Shown here piece after piece: positions 24,925 through 33,630 of a stretch of 64,000 bases of DNA. A program made the position numbers and the translations under genes. The first letter of the stretch is position 1; each line of letters opens with the position of its first letter. The notes beneath the pieces were generated by a model that made no database searches, had not been told where the DNA came from, and saw only the letters and a program-made list of their open reading frames with translations. The stretch covers positions 682,001-746,000 of the forward strand of contig CAVSZD010000006.1 in NCBI GenBank assembly GCA_963732355.1, written 5' to 3'. Origin of the DNA: JADKAV01 sp963732355. Lineage in GTDB: Bacteria > Actinomycetota > Actinomycetes > S36-B12 > UBA10799.

Positions 24925-25341
24925 TCAGCCCTCGTCAGAGGCGTCTCGTCCGGGCTTGTTGGCCTCTTTGAGCAGGTCCCGGATCTCGGTCAGCAGGTCC
25001 TCGGCGGTGGCGTCTTCCACCTTCTCGCCGTACATGCGGGTCTTGGCGGCGGCCATCGGCGCGACGAAGACGAAGTAGACCACGGCGGCGGTGATGAGGA
25101 ACGTGATGATCGCACCGATGATCAGACCGATGTTGATGACCTGGTCGCCGGGGATGCCGATGGTCCCACCGATGCCGTCCTTGTCCAGGCCGAGCAGGGA
25201 GAAGATGGCGTTCACCACCGGCGTGATGAGAGCGGTGTTCATTGCGCCGATGAGGGCGGTGAAAGCTGCGCCGATGACGACGGCGACAGCGAGGTCGATG
25301 ACGTTGCCGCGCAGAATGAAGTCGCGGAATCCCTTGATCAT
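24925..25341 (-). CDS. mscL: Large-conductance mechanosensitive channel MscL
   Basis: 138 residues, typical length. MIKGFRDFILRGNVIDLAVAVVIGAAFTALI is the amphipathic N-terminal helix and TM1 with the conserved GNVIDLAV; TM2 is INIGLIIGAIITFLITAAVVYFVFV. The C-terminal coil reads LLTEIRDLLKE. It is a pressure-release channel opened by membrane tension. A GAGGA site lies before the ATG. It follows the beta-propeller/membrane gene pair. Confidence 0.96.
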   Translation of the reverse strand: MIKGFRDFILRGNVIDLAVAVVIGAAFTALIGAMNTALITPVVNAIFSLLGLDKDGIGGTIGIPGDQVINIGLIIGAIITFLITAAVVYFVFVAPMAAAKTRMYGEKVEDATAEDLLTEIRDLLKEANKPGRDASDEG

Positions 25342-25397
25342 TTGCAGTCCTCGAATCGATGACGTTTCATTCGATCGTAAGAGAACGTCCGTCCTAG

Positions 25398-26522
25398 TCA
25401 GGGCCGGGGTGCGCCGGCGGGACCGGCGTTGACCTCGTTCAGGAGTTGTTCGACGTCTTGATCACGGGTAACCACAGGAGCGGGCTCTGCCGGCGCAACG
25501 GTTTCGGTGGGCTTCGGCCGGCCGGCGAAGAACCGGGTGACTGCGCCGAGGACCGCGCCCGCAGCCAGGGCCAGCAGTGGGTCCAGCGTTACGGTCGATT
25601 CAGCCCCGAGTGCGGCGGGCACCACCACCGTCGAACTCATCGCCCACGCCAGGAAGGCAGCTAGCGCGGCGGTAACCGTGACCGCCCCGAGCCAGGTGCT
25701 GCGGTGCTTGAACAGCCGAAGGATCAGCCCGACAAGGGCGGTCAGAAGCAGTGCCACCACGACCCCACCGATTGCGTACAGCAGCCCCTGGTCCCAGGTC
25801 GAGAACTCCTGCGTCTGCGGGGTCAAGCGCGTCAGACTCGCGCTGACCGGGATCCCTGCCAGCCCGAAGAGGACCAGCGTTCCGGCCACCGGGTACAGCA
25901 ACCCCAGCGCGATCCCCACTGCGGTCGAGCTTGTTAGGTAGATCGCGCCTGCGACAGCCGCGCCGGTGAGCACGACCCCAAGACCCACAAGCAGACCGAG
26001 CGCGACACCGCGGCCGCTGCGCCACCAGCGAAGACCCACGGTGTGAAGAAGCCACACGAGGGCCACGAGGCCCGCAGCCCCGGCAACGGCCCCAGGACGC
26101 TGGCCGTCCCAGAACCACGCCAACCCCTCGGTGGTCGTGACGCTGCCCGCGGCGTTGGCTGTGGTCTGACTGACTGTGGCGCCGGCCACCAGCAGGGCTG
26201 CCCCGGCCGCCGCGCCCAATGCCGCGGGGGCGGCAGTCCACGCCGGTCGGTTCTTCGCCCGCACCGCCACGAACAGCGCTACAACACCGGTGACCAGCAG
26301 TGGCGCGCCGGCGGCGGTGGTCTCCCACCCGATCCCGCCGGCCACGTTCGACGTGACCTCCTGGTACCAGCCGCCCAACAGTCCGACGCCGGCCAACCAC
26401 AGCCCCAGCGGGTAGAGGCCGGTCTCAGTCAGCCCGACTTGGGCCAACCCGAAGGCCAGCAACACCCCGGTGACCACGGCCAGAACGATCGCCAGGATCC
26501 CGTCGATGAAAGCCCGGATCAT
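25398..26522 (-). CDS. Multi-pass membrane protein of unknown function
   Basis: 374 residues with about nine or ten hydrophobic segments rich in Ala, Gly, Leu and Val, and a hydrophilic C-terminal tail of about 45 residues (PTETVAPAEPAPVV, QDVEQLLNEVNAG). I recognise no family. Its ATG overlaps the stop of the exported beta-propeller gene (ATGA at 26519-26522), so the two are translated together and the proteins may form a membrane-bound pair. Low complexity in composition makes remote matches unreliable. Confidence 0.75.
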   Translation of the reverse strand: MIRAFIDGILAIVLAVVTGVLLAFGLAQVGLTETGLYPLGLWLAGVGLLGGWYQEVTSNVAGGIGWETTAAGAPLLVTGVVALFVAVRAKNRPAWTAAPAALGAAAGAALLVAGATVSQTTANAAGSVTTTEGLAWFWDGQRPGAVAGAAGLVALVWLLHTVGLRWWRSGRGVALGLLVGLGVVLTGAAVAGAIYLTSSTAVGIALGLLYPVAGTLVLFGLAGIPVSASLTRLTPQTQEFSTWDQGLLYAIGGVVVALLLTALVGLILRLFKHRSTWLGAVTVTAALAAFLAWAMSSTVVVPAALGAESTVTLDPLLALAAGAVLGAVTRFFAGRPKPTETVAPAEPAPVVTRDQDVEQLLNEVNAGPAGAPRP

Positions 26523-29032
26523 GAGCCACCCCCGAACTCCTGGCTCGCTGCGGGGAATGCATCAGTCATGACGAAGGCCTTGAAGCGTGGCGGCAGAGGC
26601 TCGTCCACGGTGACAGTGACGCCGGTGATCTGCTTGTCCGGGTCGGTCTGGATCGTGGTCTTGCTGTAGTAGTCGATCGGGACCGGTTGGCCGTTCTCGT
26701 CGACCAGCAGGATCGACACGAAATGGTCGTCGCTGGTATAGCGGGTGGGCACGTCGATGGTTGCTGTGAGCGTCGAGGGCGAGCCTTGGGCGTAGGTGAT
26801 CTCGCCGATCCTCATGCCTTCTACCCGTCGGACCGCGGCCGATTCGGCTTGGTCGCCAAGGAACGTCCCGCCCGCCGTGATCACTCCCGCGGTGTCGCAC
26901 ATCCCGGTGGCCGGGATCTGGGATCCGTAGCCGGGGATGTCTTCACAGACGGCCTCCGCGAGGAACTGCGAGTCGGCCCGGACCCTGCCCGTTTCGTCGA
27001 ACGTCCCGCGCACGTCGAAGCGCCGCAAGGGAACCGGCCCGAACGTGAACCACAGGTTCACCTGCGATGCCGTCAGCCGGAACGTCCCGCCACGTTGCTG
27101 ACCTGCGACGGGGAAGGCGAACCGCGCCGATGGGTCGGCGACGATCTTGCCTTGCGCGTCTCGTTTGGCGCCCACAAACCACACCACGGTGGCGTCCGGA
27201 GCGGTCTGCACTGCGCCACCGATCCAGTCGTAGAAGTCGAAGCCGATCTGGTTGAGGCTGGTCAGCATCGGTGGCAGCGGGACCGCCAGGCGCGACATCG
27301 ACAACCCCGAGGTCTCGTCGGGGTCGACTTTCGGGTTCCACGCGGTCCCGTCGTTGCCGGTGCGGACCGTGAACGATCCGGTGAAGGGTTCGAGGCCGCC
27401 GGAACCCACCGAGACATTGCCGAGCCGGGGGCCTCCGGTCGTGACCAGACCGCTGATCGTGACTTTGTAAGTCGTGTCCGGTGGAAGCATTTCCTCCGGC
27501 CGGATGAACACGTAACGCCCGTCGCCGGAGACCGATACGGCCACCTCGATCGCGGGTTCGATGCTCACCAGCCTTTGTGGATCCGGGGCGGGAACCAGAC
27601 GGGCCGGGACGGTGCGACCGTCCTTGCGCACCAGGATCCGGCCGGTCATGTACCCCGCCGGGCTGATCGAGACCGGCTCATCGGGTGCCACGATCCCACC
27701 GCCGACGTTCACGCCGAACGCGTACATCCCGTCGCGGGGCAGATCCTCGGTCACACATCGCGGGTCGGGCTGCGGACGCAGGCACAGGTCGTATGGGACG
27801 AACCACGCCGCGCCGTCCTGACTGCCGGTGTAGACACCGTTGGGGCCAAGAGCGGGCGAGGAGTTCAACTGGTTGCGGGTTGCCAACTCGGGGTCCGGCG
27901 ACGTGGTGTCGAATGCCCAGCGCCGTGAGCCGTCGTTGGTGTTGACGGCGAGCACGTGACCATTGGCGGCACCGACGTAAACGATCGGGGTTCCACCTGC
28001 GACGGGCGGCTGACCGATGACCGGCGAACTGCGGATGGGCGCCCCTGCGTCATAGGACCAGAGCAGCTCGCCATTGGGGTTCAGGGAGTACAACAGGCCG
28101 TCGGTGCTGCCGATGATGATCTGCTCGAGGGTCCCGTCCTTCTCCAACAGAGCGGGCGAGGCGTAGATGTGGTCCCCGGTCTTGAAGTTCCAGTTGATCG
28201 CGCCGGTCTGTGAATCAAGCGAGTAGAGCGTGCCGTCGAACGACCCGGCGTACAGGTTGCCTTCGGTGTCCAAAGCCGGCGACGACGTGACGTAACCCAG
28301 AGTCGTGCGCTGCCACTTCTGCGTGCCGTCGGCGTTCAGCGCGAACATGCGCAGGTCCACAGACCCCCAGAAGGTGGTGCCGGAGTCGTCCATCGCGGGC
28401 ACGGTCCACACGGAGTTCTGTGCCTGGTACGCCCATTTCTGCGTTCCATCGGGGTTGACCGCGTACGCCCCGCCGCCGGTGTTGCCCTGGTAGATCACTC
28501 CGTCCGGACCGACGTTGGGACTGCCCTCCCACCAGTTGACCAACTGGCCCTCGACGGTAGGCAGCGTTGGTTTGAAGGTCCAGACCACACGCTGGTGGGC
28601 GGGAATCTCGCGATTGGTGCTGACCTTGTACATGTTCTCGTCGCCGCTACCGATGATCAGGCTCTCGTCGTCGAGCAGGGCTGGCGCGGTGTCGATGATC
28701 TCGCCGGTCTCGAAGCGCCAGACCTCTTTGCCCTGCTCGTCGAGGCCGTACAGGTTGTTGTCGGCCGACCCGATGTAGGCCGTACCGTCCGCGGCGATGA
28801 CAGGGGTCGAGAAGATCCCCTTGCCGGTTTTGAAAGACCACGGCTGAGTCCCCGGGTCGATGCCGGGCAGGTCCGATGCGCCAGTGTTGCGCAGGTCGTG
28901 ACGCATGGTTGGCCAGTAGGCGCCGGGCTCGGTTTTGGAGTCTGCCGCCGGAACCTGCTGCGGGGTCTGGCTCCAGGCGACCGAACCGGCAGTCAGCGCG
29001 ACCACGGTGACTCCTGCGACGAGCAACTTCAC
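26519..29032 (-). CDS. Exported PQQ-like beta-propeller protein
   Basis: 837 residues with an N-terminal signal (MKLLVAGVTVVALTAGSVAWS). Residues about 40-400 hold repeated blades ending like YIGSADNNLYGLDEQGKEVWRF and YAGSFDGTLYSLDSQTGAI, the PQQ-like (BamB/PQQ dehydrogenase-type) propeller. The second half has beta-sandwich-like stretches (YKVTISGLVTTGGPRLGN) with Cys pairs. No catalytic dehydrogenase residues are evident, so a binding or structural role is more likely. It is co-translated with the membrane protein at 25398-26522. Confidence 0.8.
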   Translation of the reverse strand: MKLLVAGVTVVALTAGSVAWSQTPQQVPAADSKTEPGAYWPTMRHDLRNTGASDLPGIDPGTQPWSFKTGKGIFSTPVIAADGTAYIGSADNNLYGLDEQGKEVWRFETGEIIDTAPALLDDESLIIGSGDENMYKVSTNREIPAHQRVVWTFKPTLPTVEGQLVNWWEGSPNVGPDGVIYQGNTGGGAYAVNPDGTQKWAYQAQNSVWTVPAMDDSGTTFWGSVDLRMFALNADGTQKWQRTTLGYVTSSPALDTEGNLYAGSFDGTLYSLDSQTGAINWNFKTGDHIYASPALLEKDGTLEQIIIGSTDGLLYSLNPNGELLWSYDAGAPIRSSPVIGQPPVAGGTPIVYVGAANGHVLAVNTNDGSRRWAFDTTSPDPELATRNQLNSSPALGPNGVYTGSQDGAAWFVPYDLCLRPQPDPRCVTEDLPRDGMYAFGVNVGGGIVAPDEPVSISPAGYMTGRILVRKDGRTVPARLVPAPDPQRLVSIEPAIEVAVSVSGDGRYVFIRPEEMLPPDTTYKVTISGLVTTGGPRLGNVSVGSGGLEPFTGSFTVRTGNDGTAWNPKVDPDETSGLSMSRLAVPLPPMLTSLNQIGFDFYDWIGGAVQTAPDATVVWFVGAKRDAQGKIVADPSARFAFPVAGQQRGGTFRLTASQVNLWFTFGPVPLRRFDVRGTFDETGRVRADSQFLAEAVCEDIPGYGSQIPATGMCDTAGVITAGGTFLGDQAESAAVRRVEGMRIGEITYAQGSPSTLTATIDVPTRYTSDDHFVSILLVDENGQPVPIDYYSKTTIQTDPDKQITGVTVTVDEPLPPRFKAFVMTDAFPAASQEFGGGS

Positions 29033-29080
29033 GGTGATAAGGCTAGTAGCGCGGTGGGCGCCGGGGGGTGCCTAACGCGA

Positions 29081-29860
29081 TCAGGGCAAGAAGTACATGG
29101 GGTTGGGCAGTAGGAAGCCGTACTTCAACCGGCCGTAGGCCATGTCGCTGACCTGGTCGCCGACACTGGCCACAATTGTGAAGCCACGCTCTTGCAGGCC
29201 CTTGCGGGCACGGGCCTTGAACCTTGCTGACGAGAGGTCGGCGGCTTTGGTCGTTCGCGTGATCAAGACGTCCCAACCGGTGTAGCCGCGTTTATTCAGG
29301 CAGGCGATCGTGTCGGCTCGCTGGCTGGCGGGGCGGCCGGTGATGATTGCCAGGGCGACGCCGTCGTCGGCCAGGCGGTTGTAGAGCCGGCGCACTGGCT
29401 TGTTGGCGGGCGTCGCGCAATCCTGGACGAACTGGGCGTTGCGTACAGGGTCGTAGGAGAAGGCTGGACTGTTGCCCGAGTACTCCTTGAAGCCGCTGAG
29501 CATGGTGTCGTCGACGTCGAACACGACCATCGGCCGGCAGGCTCGCGTCTCACCATTGAGGCCGCCGCGGCAATGGTCCCGGACCCAGGCGTGGATGGTT
29601 CGGCCGGCCTCTTGGGCGACTTCCTGCTGGAGGTTCTTGATGAGACCGGAGTTGTACATCGCCCGGATCTGGGCCGCGAAGCCCGGACCCGCGTCGTATG
29701 GTTGCGCGGACTCCAGGGACGGGAGGTTCTGGGTGGTCCCGACTATCGGCCGACCGTTTGCGATCGGGCCAGGATCGACCGGGACCACGGCTGCACTGGC
29801 CGGTGTGGCGGCTAGGAGCAGCGCGGTGGCGGCCGTTAGAGACGCGGTGATCAACTTCAC
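29081..29860 (-). CDS. Secreted acid phosphatase (HAD class B / lipoprotein e(P4) type)
   Basis: 259 residues with a signal peptide (MKLITASLTAATALLLAATPASA). The HAD motif I is VVFDVDDTMLS (nucleophile and acid-base Asp), with IITGRP as motif II and SVGDQVSDM as motif III/IV, as in PF03767 acid phosphatases. It is predicted to release phosphate from nucleotides or other phosphomonoesters outside the cell. It precedes the beta-propeller gene by 48 nt, so they may be co-transcribed. A 68-bp palindrome lies upstream. Confidence 0.85.
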   Translation of the reverse strand: MKLITASLTAATALLLAATPASAAVVPVDPGPIANGRPIVGTTQNLPSLESAQPYDAGPGFAAQIRAMYNSGLIKNLQQEVAQEAGRTIHAWVRDHCRGGLNGETRACRPMVVFDVDDTMLSGFKEYSGNSPAFSYDPVRNAQFVQDCATPANKPVRRLYNRLADDGVALAIITGRPASQRADTIACLNKRGYTGWDVLITRTTKAADLSSARFKARARKGLQERGFTIVASVGDQVSDMAYGRLKYGFLLPNPMYFLP

Positions 29861-29991
29861 GGGCCCAGACTAGTTCGGGGGTGGGGCGGGCGCCCGCGTG
29901 CCGCCCGCCGTGCCCCCGGACCCGCACCCGACCCGCCCGGACCACGCTCCGGGCCGGCCGGGCCCGCCGCGCGTGCCTCCGGCCCGCCCGC

Positions 29992-30059
29992 GTTAGAGGT
30001 TGTGCGGTTCGTTAGCGAAACAACGCGTGGATTCGCTAACCAGGACCACAACCTCTAAC
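29992..30059. repeat. 68-bp palindromic element, copy A4
   Basis: The most regular copy: 13-bp outer arms, a 6-nt internal bulge on each side, 9-bp inner arms GTTAGCGAA / TTCGCTAAC, and a 12-nt loop with ACAACGCGTGG. It sits in the 240-bp gap between the acid phosphatase and the 30100-30654 gene. Confidence 0.92.
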
Positions 30060-30099
30060 CAGGAGGCCTGGCCTGGCCTGGCCGGACGCTGCAGCACCC

Positions 30100-30654
30100 T
30101 CAGTAGTACTTCCCCTTGCAGATCAGGGTGTTCTGGGTGCCGTAGACACCCTTGATGCCGTCATTGATCTTGGGACCGCTGCCTTTCAACTGTGGGTTGA
30201 CCCACAGGCCCAGCAGCTTTGCCCCTCCCGCGGGAACAAGGGCCGCGCGCGCCTTGATCGTGCGCTTCTTGGCGGTCAGGCAGTAGTAGGCGCCGTCGTT
30301 AAGACCCTGCGCCTTGGTCGGACTAACCTTGGATCCCTGGCTCGAGCCGACGAACTGGGTGACGAGCACGCTGGCGGCGTCGACGGCCGCCTTCGGGCTG
30401 GTTGCGGCGAAGTACATGTAGTACCCCTTGGGCACGTTGAACGTCAACTCCGCGTTGTCGCCACTGGCCTTCTTCGTGCGGGACTTGTACTTCCCGGTCA
30501 CCTTGCCGGTCTTGGTCCACGTGGCACTCACGCTGCAGCCGTCGCAGTTCTTGAGCTTGAGTGTGACGGGGACCTTGTCGGCGGCCGCAGCGGGCGCGGC
30601 GAGGCCACCGAGCAGGGCAGCGCCAGCCACCAGTACCAAGGGTTTACGTGTCAT
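30100..30654 (-). CDS. Secreted protein of unknown function
   Basis: 184 residues with a signal peptide (MTRKPLVLVAGAALLGGLAAPAAA). The mature part has a CDGC pair near its start (LKNCDGCSVSATW), Lys-rich strands (KVTGKYKSRTKKAS), and Cys residues in YYCLTAKK and LICKGKYY. It looks like a small beta-rich, disulfide-bonded exported protein. I do not recognise the family. A TTGAGGAGAAC ribosome site precedes the ATG. It is divergent from ugd. Confidence 0.72.
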   Translation of the reverse strand: MTRKPLVLVAGAALLGGLAAPAAAADKVPVTLKLKNCDGCSVSATWTKTGKVTGKYKSRTKKASGDNAELTFNVPKGYYMYFAATSPKAAVDAASVLVTQFVGSSQGSKVSPTKAQGLNDGAYYCLTAKKRTIKARAALVPAGGAKLLGLWVNPQLKGSGPKINDGIKGVYGTQNTLICKGKYY

Positions 30655-30738
30655 CAGTTCTCCTCAAGTCAGTGAGTCTGAAGGCTAGCCCCCGACGCGG
30701 TTGTCAGCCCAGAGGTTCGCCGCAACTAGCATCGAATT

Positions 30739-31905
30739 GTGAAGATCGCTGTGGCGGGAATGGGCTATGTCGGTTTGTCCAATGCGGTTCTGCTGGCCCA
30801 GAAGCACGAAGTAGTGGCTCTCGACATCGACGCCCGGCGGGTGGACGCCATCAATCAGCGCCGCTCACCCATCGAGGACGACGAGATCGAGCACTTCCTC
30901 GCAGAGGTCCCTCTGAAACTGCGGGCGACCGCCGACGCCGAAGACGCCTACGCGGGTGCCCGTTTCGTCATCGTGGCCACGCCCACGGACTACGACCCAG
31001 ACGCCAACTTCTTCGATACCAGTTCCGTGGAGAAGGTCATCGCTGAGGTCCGGAACGTCAACCCCGAGGCCACCATCGTGGTCAAGTCCACCGTGCCGGT
31101 CGGTTTCAGCGACCGGATGTGCGCCGAGCACGACACCGACACGATCCTGTTCGCCCCCGAGTTCCTCCGCGAGGGCAAGGCGTTGTTCGACAACCTTCAC
31201 CCCTCGCGCATCGTCGTCGGTCAGGTTTCGCAACGCGGCCGGGAGTTCGCGCAACTGATGCAGGAGGGTGCGTTGTCCGTCGACGTTCCCGTCCTCGTGA
31301 CGGAATCCAAACAGGCCGAGGCCATCAAGTTGTTCGCCAACACCTATCTGGCCATGCGGGTCGCCTTCTTCAACGAACTAGACACGTTCGCCTCCAGCCA
31401 CGGCATGGACAGCCGCGACATCATCGAGGGTGTGAGCCTGGATCCACGCGTCGGCCTCGGCTACAACAACCCGTCGTTCGGGTACGGCGGGTACTGCCTG
31501 CCCAAGGACACCAAGCAACTGCTGGCCAATTACCAGGACGTCCCGCAGCACTTGATCCGGGCCGTGGTGGAGTCCAACCGCACGCGCAAGGACTTCGTGG
31601 CCGCACAGATCCTGCGCCTTGACCCGCAAGTGGTGGGGATCTACCGGCTGGTGATGAAGGAGGGCTCGGACAACATCCGGACCTCCAGTGTGCAAGGGAT
31701 CATGAAACGACTCAAGGCCAGGGGTGTCGAGGTGATCGTGTACGAACCGGTCCTGGGTCAGTCGGAGTTCTTCAACTCCGAGGTGGTCGATGACCTCGAG
31801 GAGTTCAAGGCGCGCTCCAACGTGATCGTCGCGAACCGCGTCCACGACGAGATCCTCGACGTCGTGGAGAAGGTGTACACCCGCGACCTCTTCGGCCGCG
31901 ACTGA
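30739..31905 (+). CDS. ugd: UDP-glucose 6-dehydrogenase (nucleotide-sugar dehydrogenase)
   Basis: 388 residues from GTG 30739. NAD motif MKIAVAGMGYVGLSNAVLLA, then KSTVPVGFSD, FAPEFLREGKAL and the catalytic Cys253 in FGYGGYCLPKDTKQLL. It oxidises UDP-glucose to UDP-glucuronate. The UDP-glucuronate decarboxylase at 57.5 kb could take the next step to UDP-xylose. ugd is far from the other sugar genes and stands alone here. Length and motif set match the short bacterial Ugd/UgdA type. A GNAT gene converges, with 1 nt between stops. Confidence 0.92.
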   Translation: MKIAVAGMGYVGLSNAVLLAQKHEVVALDIDARRVDAINQRRSPIEDDEIEHFLAEVPLKLRATADAEDAYAGARFVIVATPTDYDPDANFFDTSSVEKVIAEVRNVNPEATIVVKSTVPVGFSDRMCAEHDTDTILFAPEFLREGKALFDNLHPSRIVVGQVSQRGREFAQLMQEGALSVDVPVLVTESKQAEAIKLFANTYLAMRVAFFNELDTFASSHGMDSRDIIEGVSLDPRVGLGYNNPSFGYGGYCLPKDTKQLLANYQDVPQHLIRAVVESNRTRKDFVAAQILRLDPQVVGIYRLVMKEGSDNIRTSSVQGIMKRLKARGVEVIVYEPVLGQSEFFNSEVVDDLEEFKARSNVIVANRVHDEILDVVEKVYTRDLFGRD

Positions 31906-31906
31906 A

Positions 31907-32398
31907 TCAGCCGACAGGCAGCTGCACCGTCATCTCGCGCGCTCCTGCGGACATCTCGTCGTACACCACGTCCCCGACGCCGGCCAGTAGCTTCGCCGGC
32001 GCCTTGTTCGTTGCCAGCATGTACGCGGTCAGCTTGTCGATTCCCTGCCGTGAGGCCTCAGCGGCGAGCGTCTGGGTCATCAGCCGCCCGGCGCCCTTGC
32101 CGTGGATCTCGTCGGTGATCGCGATGCAGAACTCGGCGGTGTCGGGCTTGCCCGGCACCCGAAGGGCGTGGGCGATCCCCAGCACGATGTCCTTGCACGA
32201 CGTGCGCGGCCAAACGAGGACCAGCGCGAGTTCATCGGTGTCGAACAGGCGGTGGGCCTCGGCTGACGACAGGCGCGGCTTGCTGGCCATGAAGCGCAGG
32301 TACCGGGTCTCGTCGCTCAGGTGGTGGAATCCGGCCACGAGATCTGCGCGGTCGCCGGGCCGCATCGGCCGGACGGCGACCCTCAGACCGTGGCTCAA
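31907..32398 (-). CDS. GNAT family N-acetyltransferase
   Basis: 163 residues. It shows the GNAT layout: RPMRPGDRADLVAGFHHLS at the N-terminus, CIAITDEIHGKGAGRLMTQTLA as the acetyl-CoA pyrophosphate loop, and KLTAYMLATNKAPAKLLAG after it. The start TTG (32398) is the best I see; an alternative further upstream is not excluded. Single-domain GNATs of this kind often sit next to other acyl-metabolism genes, but the acceptor is unknown. It is convergent with ugd and divergent from the second PucR-like gene. Confidence 0.75.
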   Translation of the reverse strand: MSHGLRVAVRPMRPGDRADLVAGFHHLSDETRYLRFMASKPRLSSAEAHRLFDTDELALVLVWPRTSCKDIVLGIAHALRVPGKPDTAEFCIAITDEIHGKGAGRLMTQTLAAEASRQGIDKLTAYMLATNKAPAKLLAGVGDVVYDEMSAGAREMTVQLPVG

Positions 32399-32408
32399 GG
32401 TGCCTTCG

Positions 32409-32449
32409 GCGAGGTACTCTGCGCGGGCATCGCGAGGTACTCTGCGCGG
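32409..32449. repeat. Two 18-bp direct repeats in a divergent intergenic region
   Basis: GCGAGGTACTCTGCGCGG occurs at 32409-32426 and again at 32432-32449, so the period is 23 bp (about two helix turns). It lies between the GNAT gene and the PucR-like gene. Repeat pairs on one face of the helix suit a regulator binding site, possibly for the PucR-like protein itself. Confidence 0.5.
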
Positions 32450-32537
32450 TATCTGTTGTGCTCATGTATCCATGGTGCGCTTGTTCAGAGACAGAATGTA
32501 GTGGCGTATGGACAGCAAATGATGACAGAATTGTTCA

Positions 32538-33629
32538 ATGCGAACAAACAGATTCGATGTGCCCCAACTGCCAGATGCGCTGGTCGTGGACATCCGCGAC
32601 CGCATCCCGCAGATCGCCGAGATCACCGTGGCCACCGTTGCCGAGCAGGTTCCTGCGTATGCGCCAGCGACTCAAGAGCCATATCGGGCCGAACTCGAAG
32701 CAGGCGTGCGCATGGCTTTCGAGGGGTTCGCGGGTCTGCTCGCGGTCGGTGATGACGCCGCGCTGGCCAGGATCCAAAAGGGCGCGGAGATCCTCGGGCG
32801 CACGGAGGCGCGCCGCCGCCGGGGGATCGGGGCGCTGCTGACCGCCTATCAGGTCGGCACCGGTGTGCATTGGCAAGAGATCTCGCGCCTGGCGCTGAAG
32901 CACGACCTGGATGCGGCGACTATGGCCGCGGTCGCGGGGCTGATCTTCGCGTTCAACCAGCAACTGTCGGCGGCCAGCGTCGAGGGCTACGCCACAGAGA
33001 CCCGGACCCGCGAGCGCAATCGGGAGGTCCTGGCTCAGGGCCTGTTATCCGGCGAAGCGACCGACGGGATGATGACCCGCGCCGCGTGGGCACCCCCGGA
33101 GACACTCACCTGCGTCCTGATCGAAGCCGGCCGCGCCAGCGCACTGACCAGTGCCTATCCCGACTCGCTGCAGGCCCCCGTCGAGGACCTCGTCGCAGTG
33201 CTTGTGCCGGATGCTGTCCGCTCGGCGTTGTTATCGGTCGTCTCAGGTGTCGATGCGGTGGTGGGGCCGACGGTGGCGTGGCCAATGGCCGCGGGGTCGT
33301 TCAGCCGAGCCAGGCAACTCGCCGATCTGCTGACGCTGCGGCCCCTGGACACCGAAGAGCACCTGGTCGATCTGGTACTCACCGGCGAACCGCTCGACGA
33401 CCTTCGTGACCAGGTCCTCATTCCAATTGCAGGCCGCGACCGTCTGATTGAGACCCTGCGTTCATGGTTGCTGAACCTCGGCAGGCGCGACGCGGTGGCC
33501 GCCGAATTGTTCATCCACCCGCAGACCGTGCGCTACCGCATGGGCCAGATCCGCGAGGCATACGGGCAACGCTTGGAGGACCCGGACGAGGTGCTGAAAC
33601 TGGTCGTGGCGCTGGGCCGCGGGCAGTGA
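32538..33629 (+). CDS. PucR/CdaR-type transcriptional regulator (2)
   Basis: 363 residues. Helical sensor N-terminus (GIGALLTAYQVGTGVHWQEI, IFAFNQQLSAASVEGYA), a middle domain, and the PucR HTH VAAELFIHPQTVRYRMGQIR. Its plan and length match the first regulator at 20152, so they are probably paralogs. It is divergent from the GNAT gene; two 18-bp repeats lie in the gap. The adjacent decayed glycosyltransferase ends 2 nt past its stop on the other strand. Confidence 0.85.
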   Translation: MRTNRFDVPQLPDALVVDIRDRIPQIAEITVATVAEQVPAYAPATQEPYRAELEAGVRMAFEGFAGLLAVGDDAALARIQKGAEILGRTEARRRRGIGALLTAYQVGTGVHWQEISRLALKHDLDAATMAAVAGLIFAFNQQLSAASVEGYATETRTRERNREVLAQGLLSGEATDGMMTRAAWAPPETLTCVLIEAGRASALTSAYPDSLQAPVEDLVAVLVPDAVRSALLSVVSGVDAVVGPTVAWPMAAGSFSRARQLADLLTLRPLDTEEHLVDLVLTGEPLDDLRDQVLIPIAGRDRLIETLRSWLLNLGRRDAVAAELFIHPQTVRYRMGQIREAYGQRLEDPDEVLKLVVALGRGQ

Positions 33630-33630
33630 C

